Shown here piece after piece: positions 25,220 to 32,337 of a stretch of DNA of 64,000 nt. Position numbers and translations under genes: made by a program. Source of the DNA: VXLM01 sp034421575. GTDB lineage: Bacteria; Chloroflexota; Dehalococcoidia; Lucifugimonadales; VXLM01. The notes under the pieces are model-generated. The model ran no database searches and had not been told where the DNA came from. It saw nothing but the letters and a program-made list of their open reading frames with translations. How positions within the stretch are numbered: the first letter of the stretch is position 1; each line of letters starts with the position of its first letter. The stretch covers positions 1-64,000 of the forward strand of contig DAOUKG010000028.1 in NCBI GenBank assembly GCA_034421575.1, in the 5' to 3' direction.

Positions 25220-25859
25220 CTGAGAACACAGATACTCCGAGCGGAGCGAGGAATCTAAAATCCATAACGGCAAGACTGGACGGCTAGGTCCACGCTTCTC
25301 ATCATGACCTCCGTCATTCCCGCGAAAGCGGGAATCCATCTCTTATTCCCTCTCCGCGCTCTCCGCGCCCTCTGCGGTGAATCTCCTCTCCCCCACTGGA
25401 GGATACACAACCACCGTCATACCGGCGAAGGAACGTCACCCCGTACCACGATACGGGGCCGGTATCCAGAGGGTTGGGGGTGACGGAGCCGTTTCCGGCC
25501 CCGGATGCACCCCCGGCCTCCCCAAAATTACACACCGTTTTTCACAGAAGAAAGGGGTAAATACCACGTGGATACGATAGGTCGTCGCGTATAGTTCTGA
25601 CAGGCCTATGTACCTTTGGTCTGACCGGAGGTTACGGGCCGCCGCCGAACCCGGGACGGGAGACGGAACCAACCGCTCCGCCGGGGTCGGCGAGTCCATC
25701 CCTGACCGATGAAGCGGAACGCCGGCCGATAAGGAGGCATGACAGCCCTGGACCCCGGTCGTCCTGAGCCTGTCGAAGGGCCGAAGGGTCGAAGGGTCGA
25801 AGTACGAACGGACGCAGGAACAACGAAATCAAGAAGCTGTACACGAAAGGAGAAGAGCA
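25220..25859. other. Repeat-rich gap before the NHLP gene
   Basis: No gene seen. It holds the continuation of the IS-interrupted repeat (25236-25308), a REP-like palindrome at 25313-25341, a 'ctctccgcgccctctgcggtgaatc' block (about 25352-25382), a REP copy disrupted by an inserted segment (25411-25470), and 'cctgagcctgtcgaaggg' near 25765. The last ~60 bp carry the NHLP gene's ribosome site. Confidence 0.65.
25439..25458 (+). repeat. Nested mini-palindrome, copy 4, inside a REP element
   Basis: Arms 'ccccgta' and 'tacgggg' around 'ccacga'. It splits a REP palindrome of the 'ccggcgaaggccggtatcc' type. The same interrupted composite occurs inverted at 46169-46223. Confidence 0.7.
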
Positions 25860-26126
25860 ATGACAACGGCAACCGAAATGAGGGATCGGATTCTGAACAA
25901 GGCGGATGGGGACAGCGACTTCCGCGCCCGCCTCATCACAGACCCCAAGGCGGCAATTGCGGATGAGACCGGGATGAGCCTGCCAGGCGGCTTCGACGTC
26001 GTGGTCCACGAGGACAGCGCGACGACGGCGCACCTGGTGTTGCCGCCCTCTCCGGAGTTGACGGATGCAGAATTGGTACAGGTCTCCGGCGGAGCGGACT
26101 GGGCGTCCGAAGCTCGACCAGCCTGA
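25860..26126 (+). CDS. NHLP-type RiPP precursor peptide (orphan)
   Basis: An 88-residue protein of the nitrile-hydratase-like leader peptide family, whose long leaders guide modification of a short C-terminal core. Diagnostic features: helical start 'EMRDRILNKADGDSDFRARL', 'TDPKAAIADETGMSLPGGF', 'VHEDSATTAHLVLPP', then 'ELTDAELVQVSGG' ending in the Gly-Gly site (residues 77-78). The predicted core is only ten residues, 'ADWASEARPA', with no Cys and one Ser. An 'aggag' site precedes the ATG. No YcaO, lanthionine synthetase, peptidase-ABC exporter or other maturation gene lies nearby, so it may act in trans or be a relic. Confidence 0.85.
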   Translation: MTTATEMRDRILNKADGDSDFRARLITDPKAAIADETGMSLPGGFDVVVHEDSATTAHLVLPPSPELTDAELVQVSGGADWASEARPA

Positions 26127-26130
26127 CCTC

Positions 26131-26348
26131 GCCGACGGCAACGCCGCCACCGTCTTGCCAGAAACGCTGACGTTCACCCCATCCAACTGGCAGACGGGCA
26201 GCCCGTGACGGTGACCGGCGTTCCCGACTCCGACAGCGTCCACGAGCACCTGCTGGTCCTCGCCAAAGTATCCATCGCCAGCGGAGCGGACGCCTACGAC
26301 CCGTATCGCAACCCCGATAGGGTCAACGGCGTGTGGGTCACCATCTAG
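26131..26348 (+). pseudogene. Remnant of a Calx-beta/adhesin-type repeat protein
   Basis: Translation from 26131 gives 'TVLPETLTFTPSNWQTG' then a stop. Shifting by one base at about 26197 continues with 'QPVTVTGVPDSDSV' and runs to a stop at 26346-26348. The joined text matches the 'LTFTxxNWxxxQxVTVTGVxD' pattern of Calx-beta and related domains in large surface proteins. There is no start and no second domain, so this is a decayed fragment. Confidence 0.65.
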
Positions 26349-26805
26349 GACGGCAGCGACAACGGCAGCTCTCACGGCGGGCTGTAGAGGAGCGTGCGCG
26401 GATACCTCGTCGTTCCTGCGAAAGCAGGGATCTCGATGCCCGCGCACATCGCCGTAGGGGCAACCCTTGTGGTTGCCCTCCCCGTTCGTCCTGAGCCTGC
26501 CTGTCCTGAGCCTGTCGAAGGGCCGAAGGGCCGAAGTACGAGCGGCCGCAGGAACCTCGATGCCCGCGCACATCACCGTAGGGGCAACCCTTGTGGTTGC
26601 CCTCCCCGTTCGTGCTGAGCAGCGTTATGCCTTGCGCGCCCTTCGACAAGCTCAGAGCTTGTCCCGTACTAGATACGGGGCCGTGCAGGGGGCCTTGAAC
26701 ACGACCTCCTTTTCCCTCTGCGCTCTCTGTGTTCTCTGCGGTGAATCTTCATCCTGTCCTGAGCCTGCCGAAGGGTCGAAGTACGAGCGGACGCGCCGAT
26801 GCCGG
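26349..26805. other. Repeat-rich gap
   Basis: No gene. It includes a directly repeated ~60-bp block ('cgcacatc.ccgtaggggcaa' at about 26443 and 26568), 'cctgagcctgtcgaagggcc' (about 26505), a mini-palindrome copy (26654-26680) and a 'ctctgcgctctctgtgttct' block near 26715. Confidence 0.65.
26654..26680 (+). repeat. Nested mini-palindrome, copy 5
   Basis: 'agagcttg' plus 'tcccgta' and 'tacgggg' around 'ctaga'. It is inserted after 'cttcgacaagctcag', at the same position within the host repeat as copy 3. Confidence 0.75.
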
Positions 26806-27300
26806 TTAGCCCATCGCGACAAGCTGTTTGGGTGTCACGAACCACTCGATGGTGGCGGGCTGGCCGTAGCGAATCGCCGTCACGTCGAGCTTGCACATTC
26901 CGCCTGGCTTGAGATTGAACGCGGTGTGGTGCGAGCCGGAGGCCATCGTGGAGATCAGCTCGCTCAGGGTCGGCTCGTGGCCGACGAGCATGAGTCCACT
27001 GAGTGAGGAGCGAGCGTCGATAGCGCTCAGAATCCCCCCGACATTGCCTGCCGCGAGGGTATCGGAGAACTCGATCGGTTCCGCGATGCCAAGTCCTTCA
27101 TGGACGATTTCGGCCGTCTGACGCGCTCTCAGGAGCGGACTGGACACGATCAGGTCGACGTTGACGTTCGCGACCTTCATTCCCTTGGCTGAGCGCTTGG
27201 TGCGTCGCTTGCCCCTCGATGTCAGGGGACGGACGCTGTCGGATGGGTACCTGTTTCCGTAGGGTTCGGCCTTGCCGTGCCGGAGTATGTACAGTTCCAT
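26806..27300 (-). CDS. SixA-like phosphohistidine phosphatase
   Basis: A 164-residue histidine-phosphatase-superfamily protein starting 'MELYILRHGKAEPYG', whose RHG supplies the catalytic His. 'VSSPLLRARQTAEIV' and 'LMLVGHEPTLSELI' provide the second Arg and His. Length and layout match SixA, which removes phosphate from histidine phosphotransfer proteins; the substrate here is untested. A 'ggagg' site precedes the ATG. Repeat-rich DNA lies on both sides, so the gene appears to be its own unit. Confidence 0.88.
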   Translation of the reverse strand: MELYILRHGKAEPYGNRYPSDSVRPLTSRGKRRTKRSAKGMKVANVNVDLIVSSPLLRARQTAEIVHEGLGIAEPIEFSDTLAAGNVGGILSAIDARSSLSGLMLVGHEPTLSELISTMASGSHHTAFNLKPGGMCKLDVTAIRYGQPATIEWFVTPKQLVAMG

Positions 27301-27777
27301 GTTCGCCCTCCGTCTCGGAATAAGCTCAGGATATCAGGTCTCCGCCTGAAAGAGGCGGATCTTCACCATCCACCCCACCGTCATTCCCGCGAAAGCGGGA
27401 ATCCAATCCCCTCTCCCGTCGTGGGAGAGGGCTAGGGTGAGGGGTGAGGGTGCGAGAAAGCACGTTCGGCCTGAGCCTGTCGAAGGCCCTCTTATCTCCC
27501 CCACCGGAGGATACACAACCACCGTCATACCGGCGAAGGCCGGTATCCAGAAGGGTGGGGAGGTTCACATCATCAACTCTGAACAATTACAGCCCACCGT
27601 CATACCGGCGAAGGCCGGTATCCAGAGGGGTGGGGAGGTTCACTTCATCAACTCTGAACACTTACATCCCACCGTCATTCCCGCGAAGGCGGGAATCCAT
27701 CCCTTATTTCCTCTCCGCGCTCCCCGCGCCCTCTGCGGTGAATCCCCTCTCCCGTCGTCGGAGAGATCAGGGAGATC
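27301..27777. other. Dense repeat array, no gene
   Basis: It contains a REP element (27377-27405), an uninterrupted 'ctctcccgtcgtgggagag' palindrome with its 'ggctagggtgaggg' tail (about 27411-27445), a 'cctgagcctgtcgaaggcc' copy (27472-27490), the 75-bp tandem array (27521-27698) and a 'ctctccgcgctccccgcgcc' block. Open frames read through the array and are repeat translations. Confidence 0.75.
27521..27698 (+). repeat. Tandem 75-bp composite repeat (2.4 units)
   Basis: Unit 1 spans 27521-27595, unit 2 27596-27670, and unit 3 is cut after its REP core. Each unit is REP ('ccggcgaaggccgg' or variant) plus 'ggtggggaggttcac' plus 'atcaactctgaaca'. The period is exactly 75 bp with few mismatches. 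This is not a CRISPR array, since the units abut without variable spacers. Confidence 0.9.
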
Positions 27778-28599
27778 TCACGCCTCGTTGAAGTTATAGA
27801 GGCCCAGGGCGGTCTTGCCGAGGACCCATTGCTTGTCCTCCTCGGTGAGCCAATCGATGTGCTCCTGGAACATCTCCAGGGCGGGGCCGTACTTGGTCTC
27901 TCGTTCGACGCCGGGGAAGTTGGTTCCCCACATGAGGCGCTGAGGCCCGAAGGCGTCGTAGATGCGCTTGAACGCGTCGTGCGAGTCCCTGTAGGGGAAT
28001 GGCTCGTTCTCCTTGTGGGGAGTGAGCTTGACGTAGACGTTGGGGTACTTGGCGAGGTCGAGGACGGGCTTCATGCCGGGGAACGGGGGTGCCTCGATTC
28101 GGGGAGCGCCGCCGTTATGGTCCAGGGCGATGGGCACTCCGGGATGTCGAGCGATGATGGGCTCGATGTCGGGGTAGTGGATGGACGGGCCGTGCGAGAT
28201 GAAGCTCGCGCCGAGCTTTGCGGCCCGTTCCCAGATGGCGTCCTGGTCGGGTCCCGCCCACATGGAGGGATGGTCGGGACGTGTCAGGTGGATGCGGAGA
28301 CCGCTGAAGCCGTGCTCCGTGACGAGGGTCTCGAGACGGTCGGCGGCTCCGGGCTCGAACTGGTTCACGAGTCCTATTGCCGCGAACCTGCCGGGGAAGC
28401 GCTTCAGGACGTCGCTGACGTAGGTGTTGTCGAACACGTAGTGGATCGGCTGGACGATGACGGCCTTGTCGACGCCGGCCTCATCCATCTTGGTGTTGAG
28501 GAACTCGACGCTGCCGTCCTCATTGGAGGTCCTGCCGTCGGCCATGGGGTAGGTGTCGTAGTCGCTGCTCCACACGTGCAGATGAGTATCGACGATCAC
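27778..28599 (-). CDS. Amidohydrolase (Amidohydro_2 family)
   Basis: A 273-residue TIM-barrel metal hydrolase. The first strand carries 'DTHLHVW', the classical metal-binding HxH; 'FISHGPSIHYPDIEP' gives the middle His, and 'LMWGTNFPGV' replaces the usual late Asp context ('GTDyP') with Asn. Members include gamma-lactone hydrolases and decarboxylases, so the substrate is open. The start is a GTG with 'aggag' 7 bp upstream. It lies 37 bp downstream of a TIM-barrel isomerase gene on the same strand, likely one operon for a small-molecule pathway. Confidence 0.87.
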   Translation of the reverse strand: MIVDTHLHVWSSDYDTYPMADGRTSNEDGSVEFLNTKMDEAGVDKAVIVQPIHYVFDNTYVSDVLKRFPGRFAAIGLVNQFEPGAADRLETLVTEHGFSGLRIHLTRPDHPSMWAGPDQDAIWERAAKLGASFISHGPSIHYPDIEPIIARHPGVPIALDHNGGAPRIEAPPFPGMKPVLDLAKYPNVYVKLTPHKENEPFPYRDSHDAFKRIYDAFGPQRLMWGTNFPGVERETKYGPALEMFQEHIDWLTEEDKQWVLGKTALGLYNFNEA

Positions 28600-28636
28600 G
28601 GTATTCTCCTGAAAATGGGTTTGGAATCGCCCTGCC

Positions 28637-29443
28637 CTATTCGGCCAAGAGGTCGCGCAGATGCCGGGCGGCCTTTCCGATAAGCTCGGTGCGGTCGTCC
28701 GGTTCCTGGCCCTCGTAGACGATGGAAATGCTCCCGTTGTAGTTGGCGGCTTTGATGATGCCGGCGATGCGCTCGTAGTCGAGGACCTCTTCCCGTCCGC
28801 TGGCGATCTTGTAGAACTTGCATCGCACGTAGCTCGCGTAAGGGAGGGTCTGCTCCATGTAGCCGTAAATGTCGGCGTTCGGGTCGGGTTCGCCCGCCGC
28901 GCCGGGGGAGCCCTGCCACTGGCCGGTATCCATGATCAGCGAGAAGTTCGGGTGGTCGACGTCGTTCATGATGCGCAGGACGTCGGGCCCGGTGGCGGCG
29001 AGGTTGCGGTTATCGTGGTTCTGGAGGGCAACGACGACGCCTTTTTCAGCGCCGTACTCGGAGACCTCCCTGAGGCATCCCGCCAGAGCGGCGAAGAGAG
29101 GGTCGCGGTTCTCGGTCTCCTGGGTCTGCCAGCCGAACAGCCGGATGAGCGGCGAGCCGAGAACCAGGGCCACGTCGACTGCCGCCTTGGCGTCCTCCAC
29201 CCTGGCGCGCTGAGTCTCCTCGTCGCCCGCGAATCCGCCCGCCACGCCGAGGTAACCGATGGGGAGTCCAAGATCGAGGCATTGGCGCTTGATGCCGAGC
29301 AGGTACGAAACGTCGGTGGATGGGAAGGCGCGAAGGTGGAAATCGAGGCAGTCGAGACGCAGGTCGTAGCAGGTGCGAATGAAGTCCTCGACCTCGATGC
29401 CGACGCTCTTATAGCTGAGGTAGTTGCAGCCGATTTTGATCAT
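28637..29443 (-). CDS. Xylose-isomerase-like TIM-barrel protein
   Basis: A 268-residue sugar phosphate isomerase/epimerase-family barrel. Conserved features include 'LDCLDFHLRAFPSTD', 'VVVALQNHDNRNLAATG', where metal-binding residues sit on the strand ends, 'FSLIMDTGQW' with the catalytic-site Asp, and 'GSISIVYEGQEPD' with a final Glu. Reaction unknown; the family interconverts sugars, inositols and hydroxy-acids. A paralogue with the same 'QNHD', 'MDxGQW', 'GSPG' and 'DIYxYME' pattern is at 55076-55939. Confidence 0.83.
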   Translation of the reverse strand: MIKIGCNYLSYKSVGIEVEDFIRTCYDLRLDCLDFHLRAFPSTDVSYLLGIKRQCLDLGLPIGYLGVAGGFAGDEETQRARVEDAKAAVDVALVLGSPLIRLFGWQTQETENRDPLFAALAGCLREVSEYGAEKGVVVALQNHDNRNLAATGPDVLRIMNDVDHPNFSLIMDTGQWQGSPGAAGEPDPNADIYGYMEQTLPYASYVRCKFYKIASGREEVLDYERIAGIIKAANYNGSISIVYEGQEPDDRTELIGKAARHLRDLLAE

Positions 29444-29554
29444 TGTCCGTCCGTGTTTGAGTTCGTCTATAATGGAACGCCACGCAACCGCGACGAGCGG
29501 TCAACAGGATACACCTTACCAATGCCGTTTGCGAGTTCATGGGACCGCCCGCAA

Positions 29555-29652
29555 GTGTTCAGAATTGATGAGAGTAACACTCCCCACCCCATTGGATACC
29601 CTCTTTCGCGGATATGACGGAGGCTGTGTGCGTTGAGCGCTCTCACGAAGTC
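29555..29652 (-). repeat. Composite dispersed repeat, inverted copy
   Basis: The reverse complement matches 8434-8538 in block order: 'gagagcgctcaacgcacac', a REP variant around 'atccgcgaaagagggtatcc', then 'ggggagtgttactc...aattctgaacac'. The REP arms are more worn than in the other copy. It lies upstream of the EamA gene. Confidence 0.75.
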
Positions 29653-29706
29653 TGAACACTTGCGGCCGCCCAACCGGCCTCGGCATCCGACCATGACGAA
29701 ACTGCA

Positions 29707-30612
29707 GTGTCCTGGATAGTCGTTACCCTTCTCAGTTCCGCCGTCCTGGGGATGATCGGCATTCTCGACAAGGCGTTTCTGTACCACTACGCCCGTTCGC
29801 ACCTGACGCTTCCCCTCCTGATAGGCATTGGTCACATCCCTATCGGGGTCTTCTTCATAGTAGTTTCGCCCCTGGACGGTCTGACCGTTACATCGGCGGG
29901 TTGGGGGCTGGCGGCAGGCCTGTTCGGCGGGTTGGGGGGTGTAATCTTCTTCCGGGTAGTGGCGAGGCGGGAAGTCTCGCGGGCGGTCCCTGTGACCCAA
30001 ACGTTTCCGATCTTCGTCGCGCCCATGGCCGTACTGTTCCTGGGCGAGAGTCTCAGGGTATTCGACTGGTTCGCCATCCTGGTGACGGTGGCGGGCGCGG
30101 TATTGATCTCGATACGGCAGGGTACGGAGGGAAAAGGGTTCGTCATCGACCGATCCTTCTACGAGCTGCTGCTGGCGAGCCTGCTGATGGCGGGCATGAA
30201 CCTGGCGGCCAAGCAGGCATTGGAGACGCTGCCGGTGCTATTGGTGCATGGCATTCGATCGTTGGCGCTCACGCCGATGCTGCTCGCGTTTTCCGTCCGG
30301 AGCGAGTCGTTGGCGGATCTCCGCAGGATGGTGGCTGAGAGGAGCCCGGCCCTCGCAATCTTCGGGGTCAACGAGTACCTGATCGCCAATACGGGGATGG
30401 TGTTGAACTTGTGGGCGACATCGCTGGGACCCGTGTCACTGGTGACGGCCCTGTCGGCGAGCACGTCGCTCTTTCTCCTGGTATACAGCATCCTACTGAG
30501 CCTGCGATTCAGGAATATGCTGGGAGAACAGGTAGGACGACAAGCTGTCTTGGTGAAGGCGGTGGCTACGACGCTCATCGTGCTCGGGGTTGCGGTAATA
30601 TCACTCCGATGA
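29707..30612 (+). CDS. EamA/DMT-family transporter
   Basis: A 301-residue inner-membrane protein with about ten hydrophobic helices arranged as two five-helix halves, the drug/metabolite transporter layout. Short signatures include 'PVTQTFPIFVAPMAVLFLGESL' at the end of the first half, an EamA hallmark, and 'SASTSLFLLVYSILLSL' at the matching point of the second half. The start is a GTG; no strong ribosome site is visible. Substrate unknown. It is followed 87 bp later by a flavoprotein oxidoreductase. Confidence 0.85.
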   Translation: MSWIVVTLLSSAVLGMIGILDKAFLYHYARSHLTLPLLIGIGHIPIGVFFIVVSPLDGLTVTSAGWGLAAGLFGGLGGVIFFRVVARREVSRAVPVTQTFPIFVAPMAVLFLGESLRVFDWFAILVTVAGAVLISIRQGTEGKGFVIDRSFYELLLASLLMAGMNLAAKQALETLPVLLVHGIRSLALTPMLLAFSVRSESLADLRRMVAERSPALAIFGVNEYLIANTGMVLNLWATSLGPVSLVTALSASTSLFLLVYSILLSLRFRNMLGEQVGRQAVLVKAVATTLIVLGVAVISLR

Positions 30613-30699
30613 GAACGGCAATTTCCGGGGAGATTGACACGAGGTTGGACAACGCCTAGTCTGCCGACACTGCAAGGCGGGAGCCGAGAGGAGTTGCAA

Positions 30700-32250
30700 A
30701 TGGCCGAGAAGACGAAGGTGGTAATCGTTGGCGCCGGACACAATGGACTGGTGGCCGCGGGATACCTGGCGCGTGCGGGGCTGGACGTACAGGTGCTGGA
30801 GCGGCGGGACGTTGTCGGGGGAGCCGCGGTTACGGAGGAGTGGTTCCCCGGGTACAGGATCTCCACGTGCTCATACGTGTGTCACATCCTGCAGAAGAAG
30901 GTTATCGACGAACTGGAGCTGCGTAAATACGGGTTCCATGTCTATCCCATCGATCCGATGCGTGTGCATCCATTCCCCAACGGGAAGGTCATCACCTTTT
31001 GGCATGACGATGAGAAGACGGTGGACGAGGTACGAAAGATCTCACCGGAGGACGCGGACGCTTGGATGGACTGGGCGAACCTATGGCACAGGGCGGTGCG
31101 GATACTGAGCAGCTACTATCTGGGCCCGCCGCCGCCGCTGGCGGAGCTTGCCGAGAGGTTCCGCGATGAGGGAGAGGAGGAACTGCTGGAGACTCTGCTC
31201 ACGGTGCCCTACAGAGACCTGATCGACCGTTATTTCGTGTCGGACGAAATCAAGGCCGCAGTGAGCAACGGGGCAACGGACGTGGGGGACATAAGCGCGC
31301 CCGGGAGCTCGTACCTCATTGGGCTGTACAGGTTCAGCGCGTTTAGGGACGACACGGAGAACTATGGGATTGTTCGAGGCGGCATGGGAGGAATCACGCA
31401 GTCGATGGCGCGCTCGGCGGAGGCCGCGGGGGTGTCGATACGGACGGGAGCGGAGGTTGAACGCATCGTGACACAGAGCGGGCGAGCGGTGGGAGTGCAG
31501 TTGGTCGACGGCGAGGTGATTGAGGCGGACGTGGTGCTTTCGAACGCGGACCCGAAGAGGACGTTCCTCAAGCTGCTTGGGGAGGGTGACCTCGACACGG
31601 AATTCGTTGATGAAGTGAGCGCGTTGAAGACCATGTCGGGGTCGGCGAAGTTCTTGTGCTCGTTGCGAGAATTGCCTGACTTTTCCGGATATCTCGGCTC
31701 GGAGTATAACCCTGAGCACCTGGCGATGATCTCGCTGTGTCCATCTGTGGAGCAGTCGGAGATAACGTGGAGCGAAGCGAAAAACGGCAGAATACCTGAC
31801 ACGCCGATAATCCAGGTGCAGATCCCATCCGTGTACGACAAGACGGTTGCTCCCGACGGACGGCACGTCCTATCACTTTGGGTGCTCTTCCTTCCCACTC
31901 ACGTGCGTGACGGGTCGTGGGCGGAGGCGCGCCAGGAGTTTGGCGAGCGGCTCATCAACGAGGTTACGAAGTACGCTCCGAATTTCAGGGACGCGATACT
32001 TGATTGGACGCTGCTGACGCCGGAGGATATCGAGGAGCGCATTGGGCTGACCGACGGGAACATCCGGCACATCGATATGATTCCCCAGCAGATGATGTCG
32101 CGAAGGCCGCTGCCGGGGTGGTCGGACTACAGGACGCCCGTGGAGGGGCTGTACCTGTGCGGTGCGGGCACGCATCCGGGTGGCGAGGTGACGGGTGCGC
32201 CCGGACACAACGCGGCGCACGTTGTGATGGAGGAGTTGGGGGTTCGCTAG
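30700..32250 (+). CDS. PYROXD2-like FAD-dependent oxidoreductase
   Basis: A 516-residue phytoene-desaturase-superfamily flavoprotein. The N-terminal dinucleotide-binding motif is 'VVIVGAGHNGLVAAGYLARAG' followed by 'LERRDVVGGAAVTEE', and the C-terminal FAD motif is 'LYLCGAGTHPGGEVTGAPGHN'. The closest recognisable group is PYROXD2-like proteins rather than carotenoid desaturases. Substrate unknown. An 'gaggag' site precedes the ATG at 30700; an upstream in-frame ATG at 30634 has no support. It follows the EamA gene on the same strand. Confidence 0.87.
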   Translation: MAEKTKVVIVGAGHNGLVAAGYLARAGLDVQVLERRDVVGGAAVTEEWFPGYRISTCSYVCHILQKKVIDELELRKYGFHVYPIDPMRVHPFPNGKVITFWHDDEKTVDEVRKISPEDADAWMDWANLWHRAVRILSSYYLGPPPPLAELAERFRDEGEEELLETLLTVPYRDLIDRYFVSDEIKAAVSNGATDVGDISAPGSSYLIGLYRFSAFRDDTENYGIVRGGMGGITQSMARSAEAAGVSIRTGAEVERIVTQSGRAVGVQLVDGEVIEADVVLSNADPKRTFLKLLGEGDLDTEFVDEVSALKTMSGSAKFLCSLRELPDFSGYLGSEYNPEHLAMISLCPSVEQSEITWSEAKNGRIPDTPIIQVQIPSVYDKTVAPDGRHVLSLWVLFLPTHVRDGSWAEARQEFGERLINEVTKYAPNFRDAILDWTLLTPEDIEERIGLTDGNIRHIDMIPQQMMSRRPLPGWSDYRTPVEGLYLCGAGTHPGGEVTGAPGHNAAHVVMEELGVR

Positions 32251-32271
32251 GGAAGGCCCTTCGACGGACTC

Positions 32272-32299
32272 AGAGCTTGCCCCGTACCTGATGCGGGGG
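32272..32299 (+). repeat. Nested mini-palindrome, copy 6
   Basis: 'agagcttg' plus arms 'ccccgta' and 'tgcgggg' around 'cctga'. It is inserted after 'cttcgacggactcag' and followed by 'cgaacggg', the same site in the host repeat as copies 3 and 5. Confidence 0.75.
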
Positions 32300-32337
32300 C
32301 GAACGGGAACCGACTCTTGACACCCTCTTGGCGGGCG

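Larger units (their letters stand above)
24056..25235 (+). mobile_element. IS110-family insertion sequence (boundaries inferred)
   Basis: The transposase gene at 24272-25219 is flanked on the left by ~200 bp of structured non-coding DNA. On the right, from 25236, the flank matches the inside of a dispersed repeat also present at 644-716 ('ccgagcg.agcgaggaatct...'). The intact repeat reads 'gtcatt' just before that point, and 'gtcatt' ends at 24055 on the left. The element therefore probably occupies about 24056-25235 and interrupts a repeat copy. IS110 elements have no terminal inverted repeats, so exact ends need comparison with an empty site. Confidence 0.65.

Noticed and set aside
27521..27698. 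Possible CRISPR array
   Set aside because: The units are 75 bp, abut directly and have no variable spacers; no cas genes are present.
27437..27799. 120-residue plus-strand frame through the repeat array
   Set aside because: It translates the tandem repeats ('TVIPAKAGIQ' recurring) and has no independent protein character.
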